Below the pieces are notes generated by a model. It saw nothing but the letters and a program-made list of their open reading frames with translations, was not told where the DNA came from and searched no databases. A stretch of DNA of 64,000 nucleotides, taken from positions 13,413,479 through 13,477,478 of the forward strand of contig NC_092872.1 in NCBI RefSeq assembly GCF_028372415.1. The letters run 5' to 3'. The translations under genes and the position numbers were made by a program. How positions within the stretch are numbered: position 1 is the stretch's first letter; each line of letters starts with the position of its first letter. Source of the DNA: Notamacropus eugenii (lineage: Eukaryota > Chordata > Mammalia > Diprotodontia > Macropodidae). Shown in pieces: positions 1-10,739 of the stretch.

Positions 1-1200
1 TATTCCTTTCACTCACTTAATCCCCTTTTCTAAAATGCTTATCATTTTCCTTAGTCACAGGTCAAAGATCCCAAATTAATTTATGTTTAAGTGTGAAGGC
101 AAATAAAAGTAACTAGAATCTAAAGTGATTCCTCCCCATATTCTGTGGGAATTCTTTATGTTAACCCATAAAGAATATATAGGAATATAGGAACAGGGAT
201 TTGATAACTGGGAAAAATGTTAAAAGGGAACTATTCTTGGTGTGTGTTTGTGTGGGGTGATTATAATAATGATAACTCATTTTCATTTCATTTAATAGAA
301 TTTGATAAACATTTATTAAATGCTTATTATACAAAGACAATACAAAGACAAAAAAAATCGAACAGTTTCAATCCTTGAGGAAGTCACGAATGACAGAGCT
401 CAATATGTAAATCAGTAATGATAAAATATTCACAGAATGATGAGAAAACAATTTGAAGAGGGAGAGAACGCAGCTGATGTTTACAAAGTACTTTTCTTAC
501 AATTAGCTTGTTTGGTAATTAGTGCAATTATTTTTATTCTCCTTTCAAAGATAAGGAAAAGGAGGCTCCCAGATCCCATAGTGCAGGAGGAGGGATTAAA
601 AATAAATACAAGTAATTATAATATAATTTAGAGTATGATAAAACACATGTGCAGGGCAGCTAGGTTGTACAGTTTATAGAGTGCCAGACTGGGAAGTAGA
701 GGCAGTGTATTTAGAAAGCTCTTTCTAAATATTGTTAATGAAGGGGAAGAGAAAGGATAATGGCTTGAGGGGTAGGTACCTTCAGAGGTTTTTTTTAGGA
801 TAGGGGAGACCCGAGCATGTTTGTAGGCAGAAAACTGGTAGGCAGGTAGAGATTAAAGGTGAAAGGGAAAGAGACTGGCTAATGGAGACAGATCCTGGAA
901 AATAGAAGAAGAAAAGATCTTGGGATGAGAAGACCCAGTACATGCTTCGAGGCTGTAAAGGAGAAAGGATAGGTGAAGAAACACAGAAGCTCCCAAATTC
1001 TTAGACCCAAGGTCTGGCAACAGGAACAGTGCATGGGGATGTTAGGGCATGCAAGAAACCCAGGTTCAGGATAATGGAGAGTTGTGACCAGGCTTAACCT
1101 TGGCTACCAGTAGCAGTGGGAAGAAGTGACTGAATCAGAAGATCAGAGTTCTAGTCTTGGTTCTCTCATTAATTTGCCATATGATCATGGATGAGTCATT
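1..1200. other. gene-free left edge
   Basis: I see no gene here. A 64-codon open stretch at 437-631 (+) has a hydrophobic middle but no start context, splice structure or family resemblance, so I do not call it. Positions about 290-370 resemble an antisense L2 tail (a 'acatttattaaatgcttatta' type stretch). The rest is AT-rich DNA I cannot assign. Confidence 0.5.
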
Positions 1201-1213
1201 TTCTCTCTTATTA

Positions 1214-1253
1214 TATGTGTGTGTATGTGTGTGTGTGTGTACGTCTGAGTGTG

Positions 1254-1293
<40 letters not shown>
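1214..1293. repeat. (TG)n microsatellite
   Basis: About 80 bp of TG dinucleotides, interrupted by acg and gag variants near the middle. Confidence 0.95.
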
Positions 1294-1294
<1 letters not shown>

Positions 1295-1719
1295 TATTTG
1301 GGGAAAGAATTGAGAAGTGAACTAGATGATCTCTAAGGTTCCTTCTAATTCCAAAATTCCATGTGCCCAGGGGTGCTGAAAGCTAGAGATAGCTATTCGT
1401 GCCTCTCTGTAGGCCACTCCTGCCTTCCAATCCAGGGTCAGCTCAGAACTTCCTTGCCTCCTAGTGGAGGTTCTAGATTGGTGACTGGTGACAGTTCTCT
1501 ACAACTTGCCAGACTTAGACCAGCATGTGGCTCTCTGGTCATCTTTATGTTCTGTTGCTCCCTTTTCTGCTTTCTAGATTTGGTTCTGGAAATATTAATC
1601 AAACTGACATTATCTTTCCTGGAAAATGTATGTCAATCAGTTGCTCTATAACTCCACTCATCATCCTTCCAACCCTCCAAACCAAAGCACTCCTCCCAGG
1701 CCACCAGTCTCCTATAAAT

Positions 1720-1830
1720 GCAGACTTCCTCTATTAGAATGGAGGGTGTTCAAGGGCAGGATATGCATCCCCAGTGCTTAGTCCAGTAGAAAGCACTTAG
1801 GAAATGCTTTTTCATTCATTCAGAGACTAG
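1720..1830 (+). mobile_element. L2 LINE 3' end relic
   Basis: The order 'ctattagaatgga', 'gggcaggatatgcat', 'ccccagtgcttagt' and 'gcacttaggaaatgctt' matches the well-known 3' end of L2 elements (gggcaggga...ccagtgcctagcacagtgcctggcac...ataaatgctt). It is a diverged, ancient copy. Confidence 0.6.
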
Positions 1831-1879
1831 GTGCTCAAGGCCCTCTTGTCCTAGACACTTTCCCTGCTCCCCACCATTT

Positions 1880-2065
1880 CTTTGGTCCATTCATCTCATT
1901 TTATTGATGAAGAAATTGAGACCTAGAGACGGGCAATGTTTTTTTTAAGTTTATCCAGGTAGGAAGAAGCAGAGTTGGAATGTGAATTAATTTTGAATGA
2001 TTTGAACCAGTTCTGAATGAACCAGTTCTCTCAGTTCTATGATCTTTCCAGTACACCATAACATA
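1880..2065 (-). mobile_element. MIR-family SINE relic
   Basis: The plus strand reads 'ttattgatgaagaaattgag', then a degraded 'aagtttatccaggtagg', then 'gcagagttggaatgtga'. This is the order of an antisense MIR (gatgaggaaactgag ... gacttgcccaaggtca ... gctggaattgaa). Strongly diverged. Confidence 0.5.
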
Positions 2066-3330
2066 ACCACAATCTGGGCTTTCTGGGGAAGGGGGGCAAG
2101 GAGAAGGAAGGGGAGAAAATAGTCTTATAGACAATGGTACAAGTTCATGGCCCTGTGATGGCCCAGTGCACACTTTGCTTTCTTCCTCCTCTGTCTACCC
2201 CCTTTTTCCTGATGTCTTTCCTAATCCCATTTCTTTAGAGGCTGAAATCTATCCTGCGGATTTCCTTGGTTGAGCAGGTTTCTTCACTCATTTACAAATT
2301 CTTGTGTTGGGCAAAGAAAATCTTTCTGCCTATGTTCTTGGGTTTTCCTCTTCTTATCCTTTCCTAATCCCCTTCTCCTGTTGCTTTGAGGGTACAAAGG
2401 GTCTTGTGAAAGGATCATGAGCTATAATCCCACATCCACCATACTCCTTTCATCACAGGGAATCCTCCCTACTGCCAGCCAAGTCTGCCTCAGAGCGCAA
2501 AGTGGTGGGCAGAGGTGGGATGTAGGAGTAGGATGCCACCAATGTGGTATGACTTGAGGAGTATCTGGAAGCACCCCTCAAAACACAGATACACACACAC
2601 ACATGCATACACACACACGCACGCATACTTACTCCCTTTCATAATGCTAGAAATTTCACATTAAAATTTTTTCTGTGTATCTTAATAGCTTTTCACCATT
2701 TGAAAGTCCCTTATGAAACTGCAAATATCCCTTGGAATCATAACACTTTAATTCCCTTATCATGTAATGCTAATACCTTAGATGGATTAATGAATTAACA
2801 GCCAACTGACAGCAGGGTAAGTGCTTAGGAAGGGTATTCAGTATGCAAGGAAGGCAGAGGATAATAGAGGAGTGAAGACTCAACAGGAGTGGGGAGAAGG
2901 GCTCTGAAAGGGGAGGCTGGTGGAATAATCCCAAAGAGAGACTTCACTACCTTTATAATTTTACTAAAGACTGCCTGAGCTGGGAGCAGAGATGATTGGT
3001 GTGTTGCAAGCCATTTCAATTCAGATGACTTATTCTAACTTATTGTTCTGGGTAGTTACTCTATTGGCTATTTTGACTATCATAGGACCTCCATTAAGAA
3101 AGCCAATGTGTTCCAGCGACACATTTAATTGCAGGAATTTTAATTTCTAGGGGGTAGAAATGCAGTATGATCCATGGGGATGCATTTCTGGACCTGAATC
3201 TAGTCTTATCCTTAAGAAGCTTGCATGGGGGACCACCTTCATCCTCCTTTTGCTTCTCAGTTGTTTATTGTTCCTTTAGACACTCCCTCCACATCTTCAA
3301 CAACTTCCAGTACTAGATGTGGAGTGGGCC
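2066..3330. other. gene-free stretch
   Basis: No coding region is supported. A CA-rich simple stretch lies at about 2587-2627. Small open frames on either strand have no family resemblance. The rest is unassigned single-copy-looking DNA. Confidence 0.5.
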
Positions 3331-3480
3331 ATGGGTTCAAATCCCAGCTTTGCTACATAATACATACTACATATATACTGTGTGACCTTTAATGTCGCTC
3401 TCCATCTCAGTTTCTTCACCTGTGAAATGAGGGGCTTAGATGAAAGATCTTTAAGGTTTTTCCAGGATTGAATCTGTGAT
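3331..3480 (+). mobile_element. MIR SINE relic
   Basis: It contains 'gggttcaaatcccagctttg' (the B-box-like part of the tRNA head), then 'actgtgtgacctttaatg', 'ctcagtttcttcacctgtg' and 'aaatgaggggcttagatga'. These are the successive landmarks of MIR in sense orientation. Confidence 0.75.
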
Positions 3481-3559
3481 TCTAGGTGGTTTCCTAACTG
3501 AAATAGGGAGGAGAGGAATTTGAGATCAGAGGAGATCTGCATGGGGATTCTTAAGTCAT

Positions 3560-4295
3560 ACCATGTAGATCTCTGTCATTCCTCTACCAAAAACAAAATA
3601 AAACATAACTTTCAATGGCTCTCTAATGACTTTAGAATCAAATGTAGACTCCATAGCCTGGCTTTTAAGGCCCTGTGCAATCCCTCACCCTTATTTCATT
3701 CAATTCTCCATCCCAAACTTTACTGTTACCAGCAAGCATGAGGATAAAGGACACGAGCTAGTGCCATGTTTCAGAGCTGAGTATCAGGGACTCCATCTAC
3801 CTGGAAAGACTGGAGCAACTGTGTGTGCCAACAGTTGGTGGTGCATTCTGCTCAAATAAGTCAAATCTTTGAGATAGCTATACTAAAGTTCATGAAAAAG
3901 ATGGGAAAGCAAATAAGATTTTGAGATGATTGCATTGATTTGGATGTAGGGTCCTGGGTTTTTCCTATCCATCTTCCTTGGTGTGGCTGTGTATAGCCCT
4001 AGCTACTATACCTGGTGATAGGCTGTTTGTTTAGAGCTTGAGCGATACGCTTGGGTTTCCATGGATCTCTTGGGTGATTATTAATGGTAAGGACTTCTAA
4101 GGTCCTCCATAATCTGACTCCAACCATTATTTCCAACCTTATTTCATTCACACTCTATTGTTATCAACAGGCATGGAGACAGTGGACATCAGCTAGTACT
4201 ATGAATCGGAGATGAGTCAGGAACTAACCTGGAAGGACTATGTCATGTATGCCAACAGTCCGTGATGGTATATTCTGAATTAGAATACTGCTTGG
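3560..4295. repeat. pair of diverged direct repeats
   Basis: Two stretches of about 150 bp, roughly 3690-3860 and 4135-4290, run in the same order. Shared landmarks are 'cttatttcattca', 'gctagt', 'cctggaa' and 'gccaacag', then a 'tattctg'/'cattctg' end. They are diverged direct copies about 450 bp apart. The family is not recognised. Confidence 0.5.
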
Positions 4296-6175
4296 AAACC
4301 AGAACCCAAATGACATCCAGGGGAGATATGACTGTTGATGACACGCCTTGCCTTGTATTGATCTACAAATCATAGAACTGATTTTTCAGGGACAAGTTTA
4401 GTCCTCTGCCACTGGAGAAAGCTGCCCAGGGGTAGACCTCTTTATTCTAGACAGCAATATCTCTTTTGTTGACATTTAGAAACTGCTCATGTTTACGTAA
4501 CACTCCAAAAAGGTCGGCCTAAGGATCCTCCCAGAAACTTCAGGTAGATGGAGAATGCTTACTAATCAGACTATGAATAGACAACCATAGAGCCAGCCCA
4601 TGGGTACCTTCAAAAGTGGACATACAGTATAGATGGACAATGAACTGGGCGCGTAATTGAATATGCAAAAGAAAACAAGGTGAATTGCCTCTGGGAAACT
4701 GCAAAGAGTTTTTAATGATCCCAAGCATCTTAAATCTTATAAACATCAGCTTTTTTTCTATGTGATTCTGTATGGCAGAGAGTCACAGGATACTAGGCTC
4801 CAAAGAACTGAGGTTGTCCAAAGGGCAATGAAAAGGCATATAACAGGTGCATATAGGCAGCAGAATACTACAGAAAACGAGTTATTTTCATGAAGAATTG
4901 CAAAAGATCACCAAAGAGATGTATGACTGGTAAAGAAGGGGCAGTACGAGAAAGGGTTACTTATTTTATTATTTATTAATTAATTTGAGGAAAGCTCTTT
5001 GAACCTTCCTCTTGCTGGCTCTCCTTTTCTACTCATACGCAAAAGGCTAAGGCATTCTTTTCTTTTTTTGGAAGGGGTAGCTCTCATAAATGCCTCTGAC
5101 CCACTTGATCCTACCCAAGTGAGACTTGTCAGTAACTGGCACTGCCCCCCCCCTCCCCACAAAGGTGACCACAAACTCCCATTCTAAGTAGTCATGCCCA
5201 CAAATCATCAGAAAGAGTTTTATTTGCACAGACAAACAGAAAGACTTTTATCAAAATGCATAAAAAAACCGCAAGAAGCTTCCCTTTCATTTTCCTGCTC
5301 CCTTGCCAAGGGAGAACAGGTTCCTTGGTTTGTAGTACTACTCAGAATGAGTCTCCAACAAAGAGGAAGGTCAGGGGTCACTTCTCTGCTGTCTCTAGCT
5401 CCCTCTGCCAATCTACTCCCCTAGGGCTTTTTTTTTCTTTTAAATGTTCTTGGCTCCAGTTTTGTCTGGTGCACTGTTTCTCCAACTAGTGGGCCAGCGT
5501 TGGGGTGCTTGGCAATGGTAACTCCATTGTCTGAGGATCTTGTACCTTCTCACAGTTTCTCTTTATCCCCAGGAGATGGCGCTAGCTTTCAAGTAGCTGG
5601 AGAGGGGAAAGTATCAATCTGTAATTCTTTTAGGATTCAGGTTAGGATTGCTCTATGCTCTAGGTTTTCAAAGTGTTGTCCTGGAACCTCTGGGGTCCTG
5701 AGACTGTTTCTTCATAAAACAACTGACAATATTTGTTACAAATGATAAAATTAGAGCTTTCAAGTAAAAAACTCAAATTTTAGAAAACTTGTATCCTGTT
5801 CTGTGAGTTTGACAGCTTCCTAATTCTTAAAGACTTTTCTGATGAGATAGGTGATGATATTTATGAATATATTTTTTAATATTGTCTAATGAAATGCACC
5901 AACATTTACAAGATCTGCATAACTCACTGAATCAATATTTTCAAAATGATCAGTTCATTATTTTAATTGTAGCTAGAGACTGGTATTGGGGAAAACATTC
6001 CAGGATGGGGGCTCCAGCCAGTACCATTAGAAAGATAATCCCACTACCTGTCAGAGGTGATCCTAGAACCCTGAAGGGAGATGGAATCAGTCATAGTCTT
6101 CTCAATGACAGAGGTATGTGGGCTAAGGATATCTAGAGTTTATAAGAGCTACAGTAAAATTTTGGAATTCCCTTG
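4296..6175. other. gene-free stretch
   Basis: No gene, RNA or clear repeat was recognised. The open frames on both strands overlap one another in several phases, as expected for non-coding DNA. A T-rich tract lies near 4970-4985. Confidence 0.45.
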
Positions 6176-6465
6176 GAAGGGACATGTGAGGTCAGTCACT
6201 TCTCTAGGATTCGTTTTCATCATCTGTGATACAAAGAGGTTGAACTGAATGATCCTTGAAGTTTACCTTACCTACTTATCTCTAAATTCGATCCTACAAT
6301 CATTGAATTCAGACCCCTCATTTCCAAATGAAGAAAGTGAGATTTGAAGAGGAAAAGTAACTTGTTCGCAGTTGTTCATGGTCACAATGCTGATGAAAGA
6401 TAAGTGGGATTTGAACCCAGATCTTATGACTCCGAATCCTGAATCTTTTCCCACTATATTACAAA
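6176..6465. mobile_element. two MIR relics in opposite orientation
   Basis: 6176-6275 reads in sense ('ggtcagtcacttctctagga', 'catcatctgtgatacaaaga'). 6285-6465 reads antisense ('ccaaatgaagaaagtgagat', then 'gggatttgaacccagatctt'). Both are old and diverged. Confidence 0.6.
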
Positions 6466-6587
6466 TTCTTGTTAAAAATACTTTATTTTCTTAAAATTGG
6501 GATTATGCCAGAAAAAATAAAATAAACATACAGATTATGGTACTAGATATTGATCCTAGGACTTAGAGCTTGGTAATATTCAAATCA

Positions 6588-6975
6588 ATTCAATTCCACA
6601 AGCATTTATTGTATCTACCAGTACCTGGAAAGGTGGCACTAAGTGCTGGAGATACAGGGATAAAGGTGTAAAGTTTCTGCCCTCAAGGAACATACATTCT
6701 GTGAGTTAAAGGTTTTGAATTAAATGGTACTTTGTATTCTTCAGTGTTTAAAGAATCTGTGATTTTGTTATTCTGGATTCTTTTTGTCACTGACAGAAAT
6801 AATGATGACAACTAGTATTTACATAATGTTTTGAGGTTTGCAAAGTGCTGTACATAAATTATCATGTTGGATTACACAAAAACTGTGAGCTTGGTGCTAT
6901 TAATATCACTATTTTACAGTTGAGGGAACTGAGGTTGAGAAAGTTTAAATTACTTGTCTGGAGTCACACAGTTCT
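6588..6975 (-). mobile_element. L2-like tail and MIR3-like SINE, antisense
   Basis: 6588-6710 carries 'agcatttattgtatctacca ... actaagtgctggagatacag', the reverse of an L2 3' end. 6798-6972 carries 'ttgaggtttgcaaagtgctg ... actattttacagttgagg ... gtctggagtcacacag', the antisense order of the MIR type that is abundant in marsupials. Confidence 0.6.
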
Positions 6976-7062
6976 TTTGAAACTTAGTAGATGATTTTCA
7001 AGAGCTATTATGGACAAAAAATTTCATTTTCTTGAAGCTTTAGGGTTAAATAAGTTAAGTAC

Positions 7063-9442
7063 TGATAATGTTTAATATAAAATTTTAGAATAATCTCTTT
7101 GTTCTCTCTGAAGTAAACTCAGAGAGTGCCTCTTCCTATGTCAGCAAAAGCCAGCCAAGGCCGACTCTACACTCCTTAAGGAGACCTTTAACCTAAGACA
7201 CTATATCTTGAATAATAAGACTTTCCTTTGATGAATAATGAGACTTTCCTTTGATGAATCTTATTATCTATAGACACATACTATGTTATGAATAATGGGA
7301 CTTTCCTTTGATCTATAGACATATACTATGTTATGGCATATTAATGATAAAGAAAATATAGACATCTTAGATCATAATTTCTATTGAACATTGTTTACGC
7401 TTTCCTATGTCAATTATCTGTTTAAGGGAGGAAGCCTACCACTTACTAGTGGTGGGGTTTCTTTCCTTATCACCGAGACATATGCTTACCCAGCTGGAAT
7501 CCCAAGGCCTGACCAACATTACTTTGTTAATTGTCTTGTCTTACTAAATTTATGATTTGTTCAACTAGGAGAGTTCCTTTCTCAAGGCAAAATGTATATA
7601 AGCCAGAAGATTTCTGCACTGGGTAGCCAGAACATTTCTGGCTCCATAATGCATTATGTTACCGTTGTCTTTAATAGGGAATTGATTAATTAATTAAATC
7701 ATAAAATGTATGCATTAGCCTGTTGCCTTTCTTTAACCAAGTTTTCAGGTCAACAGTACTTTGGGAGTCTATCAGCTTCCAGAGAGATTATCTGTGAGCT
7801 AAATTACACTTTGATTGATCACAAGATCATGAGGATGTAAACTTTTCGTTCACTTCTTTGTTGACAGGATTACCGAAAGTCCTGCCTAAGAATCTATGGA
7901 TGAGTAGCAAGAGGAAAGAGAGGAAGCTCACCTTTGAAACATCTCCAAACTGATCTAGAAAATGAATAAAACTGAATTCTGATGGAGAAATTCAAGAAAA
8001 AGTCATAGTGAGTCTGTGCCTGCCCAAGGTGGCATAGAGAGACAGAGAGGTTGTGTACATTGGGGAAGGGTCCAGTCAGGAGTGTGTCATGAGGCAACCC
8101 AGTGCAGGCAAAGGCTGTGCACCAAAGCAAGAAGAGATCCAAGAACCATACCAGAGTACCATGACTTCATGCAGGGTGTGAGAACAGGTACCACTAGAAG
8201 CTTTTTCATTCACTACCCAGTTCCATGTCACAGATCCTGGGTGGTATGAGGAAGGGATCGGTACCCTGGAGTGGCATTCCTGAGTAAGGAGCAGTAACAG
8301 GTTTTGGCTTAGTACAGGTTTCTGTACTGAGACAGGAACAAGCTCAGAAGCAAGCAGAAACAGTGCAACTTGGATACTAGGAGGAGAACTAGGTTGCAGT
8401 TCCAATATCCAACCCAGTCTGAAGCCTGCAAAGGAATAACTAGGGTATAAACCCCAGATTAAAAGGAAGTTGGTGATTCTGTGGCTCTAAGACAGAAGAG
8501 CTTCCCAGGTGGTGGAGGATGGTAGAGTCCAGCTGCTGTCTACTGTGGCTCAAACCCAAACTGAAGTCAGAAACCAGAGCTTAGACCAGTAGGAAAGTGA
8601 TTAGACTTTGCTCTGGATCAGACCACTTTGGGAACACTGAAAGCTTGTAGGTTCCCAGCCTGAGCTATCTGTTAGATCCTAGAATAACACAATCCTCAAT
8701 ATCCCCAAGAAAGTAGCAATGACACCAGCCTTGACCTTCCCTCCAGAAGAATATTGACTCTGACATCAAGTTTGAAGAATGAGCTGTAGTAGTGATTTGT
8801 CTGTGTCCTTGAGGTTGATAATGTTTAATATAAAATTTTGGAATAATCTCTTTGTTCTCTCTGAAGTAAACTCAGAGAATGCCTTTCCTATGTCAGCAAA
8901 AGCCAGCCAAGGCCGACTCTACACTCCTTAAGGAGACCTTTAACCTAAGACACTATATCTTGAATAATGAGACTTTCCTTTGAATCTTATTATCTGTAGA
9001 CACATACTATGTTATGGCATATTAATGGTAAAGAAAATATAGACATCTTAGGTGGTAATTTCTATTGAACATTGTTTACCCTTTTCTATGTCAATTATCT
9101 GTTTAGGGGAGGAAGCCTGCTACTTACTAGTGGTGGGGTTTCTTTCCTTATCACCAAGACATATGCTTACCCAGCCTGAAATCCCAAGGCCTGACCAACA
9201 TTGCCTTGTTAATTGTCCAGTCTTACTGACTTTATGGTTTGCTTAATTAGGAGAGTTTCTTTCTCATGGCAAAATGTATATAAGCCAGAAGATTTCTGCA
9301 CTGGGTAGCCAGAACATTTCTGGCTCCATAATGCATTATGTTACCATTGTTTTTAATAGGGAATTGATTAATTAATTAATTAAATAAAAAAATGTATGCA
9401 TTTAGCCTGTTGCCTTTTCTTAACAAAGTTTTCAGGTCAACA
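7063..9442 (+). mobile_element. short LTR element with two LTRs
   Basis: Two direct repeats, 7063-7755 and 8816-9442, both start TGATAATGTTTAAT and end GGTCAACA, so they have TG...CA ends. Each carries a TATA motif (gtatataagcc) about 150 bp from its 3' end. The 1060-bp interior shows no gag, pol or env resemblance, so this looks like a non-autonomous element. The left LTR is about 65 bp longer because a short 'gactttcctttgat' unit is repeated in it. The LTRs differ at roughly one site in ten to fifteen by eye, which suggests insertion tens of millions of years ago (inference). No clean target-site duplication or primer-binding site was identified. It is a fossil with no coding capacity. Confidence 0.75.
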
Positions 9443-9469
9443 AGGTAAATGTAGGGTGGGGAGGGGGGG

Positions 9470-9502
9470 GAGGGAGAGGGAGAGAGAAAGAGAGAGAGAG
9501 AA
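9470..9502. repeat. purine-rich (GA)n tract
   Basis: A short GGGA/GA tract lies just right of the LTR element. Confidence 0.8.
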
Positions 9503-9514
9503 TAGATAAATAAA

Positions 9515-9607
9515 TAGATTATGTTCAAAGCACAGGGCTAAATGCTGGGGATTCAAATACATACAAGCAAGCAAGGCAGTCCCTACCCTCAAGAAGTGGG
9601 GAAAGAC
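9515..9607 (-). mobile_element. L2-like fragment split by an LTR
   Basis: The 'gggctaaatgctggggattc ... aaggcagtccctaccctcaa' stretch is the antisense L2-type sequence seen elsewhere in the window. It resumes after the LTR at 10309 ('agacaatatataaaggagac'), so the solo LTR inserted into it. Confidence 0.5.
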
Positions 9608-10308
9608 TGATGGGGTATAAGCCCAAGCCAAGACCTTTCCCACCTGGATCTGGAGGGTTTTTGTCACATTTGTCTGAAGGGCCCTGGAAAGTCTGGCCTT
9701 GGGGGGGCTCCTTGGATTCCCCTTCCATTTCTCTCTGGCCAGATACTCCCTATTTAGCATTCTTTTGATATTCCTCCCTTTGATCCAATTACCAGCCACT
9801 CCCATCAGGATCACCCCTGGGTTTGATCCATCAAGACCATCCCTGGGACCCCAGATTACTTGGCAACACCTGCTTCCAGCCCAGGCCCTCCATTGTTTGA
9901 TGTTTCCTGATTACCTCCAGCTGTTTCCAACCCTTGACCAGTCACCCCAGTCCCATTGAGGTCCTCCTTGGACTTCTCCTCAAGACCCTCCCTAAACCCC
10001 TCCTCCCATCACCCTAGACTACCAGACCACCCCCAGATCCCTCCTGTAGTCTTTTCTGTATTTAAGTTCCATCTTGCCTCCATGAAGGCTCTCAGATTCA
10101 ATCCAGCTCAGACTCTGTGTAGCTGAGATTCTATCTGGCCCACTTGTGAATACAAATGTTACAAATGCTTAGGCTCCTTAAGAGTCAACCCAAGGTGGCA
10201 AAACTTTAATAAACTTTATTTTCTTTGGCTTTAAGAAGGCATGAGTTGAATTCATTCAGGCAGGACCCAGCTGTTGGTATTTTGGGGGACAGAACCCTAA
10301 CCTCAACA
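9608..10308 (+). mobile_element. solo LTR, ERV1-like
   Basis: The 701-bp unit starts TGATGGGGTATAAG and ends CCTCAACA. It is flanked by the 4-bp target duplication 'agac' (9604-9607 and 10309-10312), the duplication size usual for ERV1-class elements. It has a TATA-like 'gtatttaag' at about 10060 and a polyadenylation signal AATAAA near 10209, followed by a T-rich stretch. No internal retroviral sequence adjoins it. Confidence 0.75.
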
Positions 10309-10312
10309 AGAC

Positions 10313-10735
10313 AATATATAAAGGAGACCTGGAAAACAATGTAGGGAGATGGGAAAGGAGGTACTCAAATGGGTGAGGTAAAGCATGGCTGGAATCCTTT
10401 CTAAAATGGTGGTCTCAAGGAGGGAGTTGTCAATCACAATAGCCTTAGGGTTGAGGTTTCTCAAAGGATACAAGTCACCAGAAGAGAGAGTCCAGGCTTG
10501 AGTGAAGGGAAACATGATTAAAGTCCTTAAAATGGTGGTCCTGGGGAAGGATGACAATTTGGGGAACGGGGAGATCACCATGCCAACCACCCTCTATTGA
10601 ATGTATACACTCACAGTTGGCAAGAAACTGTATGAAATCATAGTTTGGTGGTGTTACCTCAGAGTATGAGGATTGAAACAGGGAATCATTCAATCAAAAC
10701 CAGTCAACACATTTGTCACATCTAAGAATGAATGC
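10313..10735. other. gene-free stretch
   Basis: No gene seen. A short phrase around 'aaaatggtggtc' occurs twice (near 10404 and 10530), which suggests a small internal repeat. Family not recognised. Confidence 0.4.
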
Positions 10736-10739
10736 CTTA

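Noticed and set aside
437-631. 64-codon frame with a hydrophobic segment
   Set aside because: It has no supporting context, homology or splice sites, and AT-rich DNA of this length often contains such frames.
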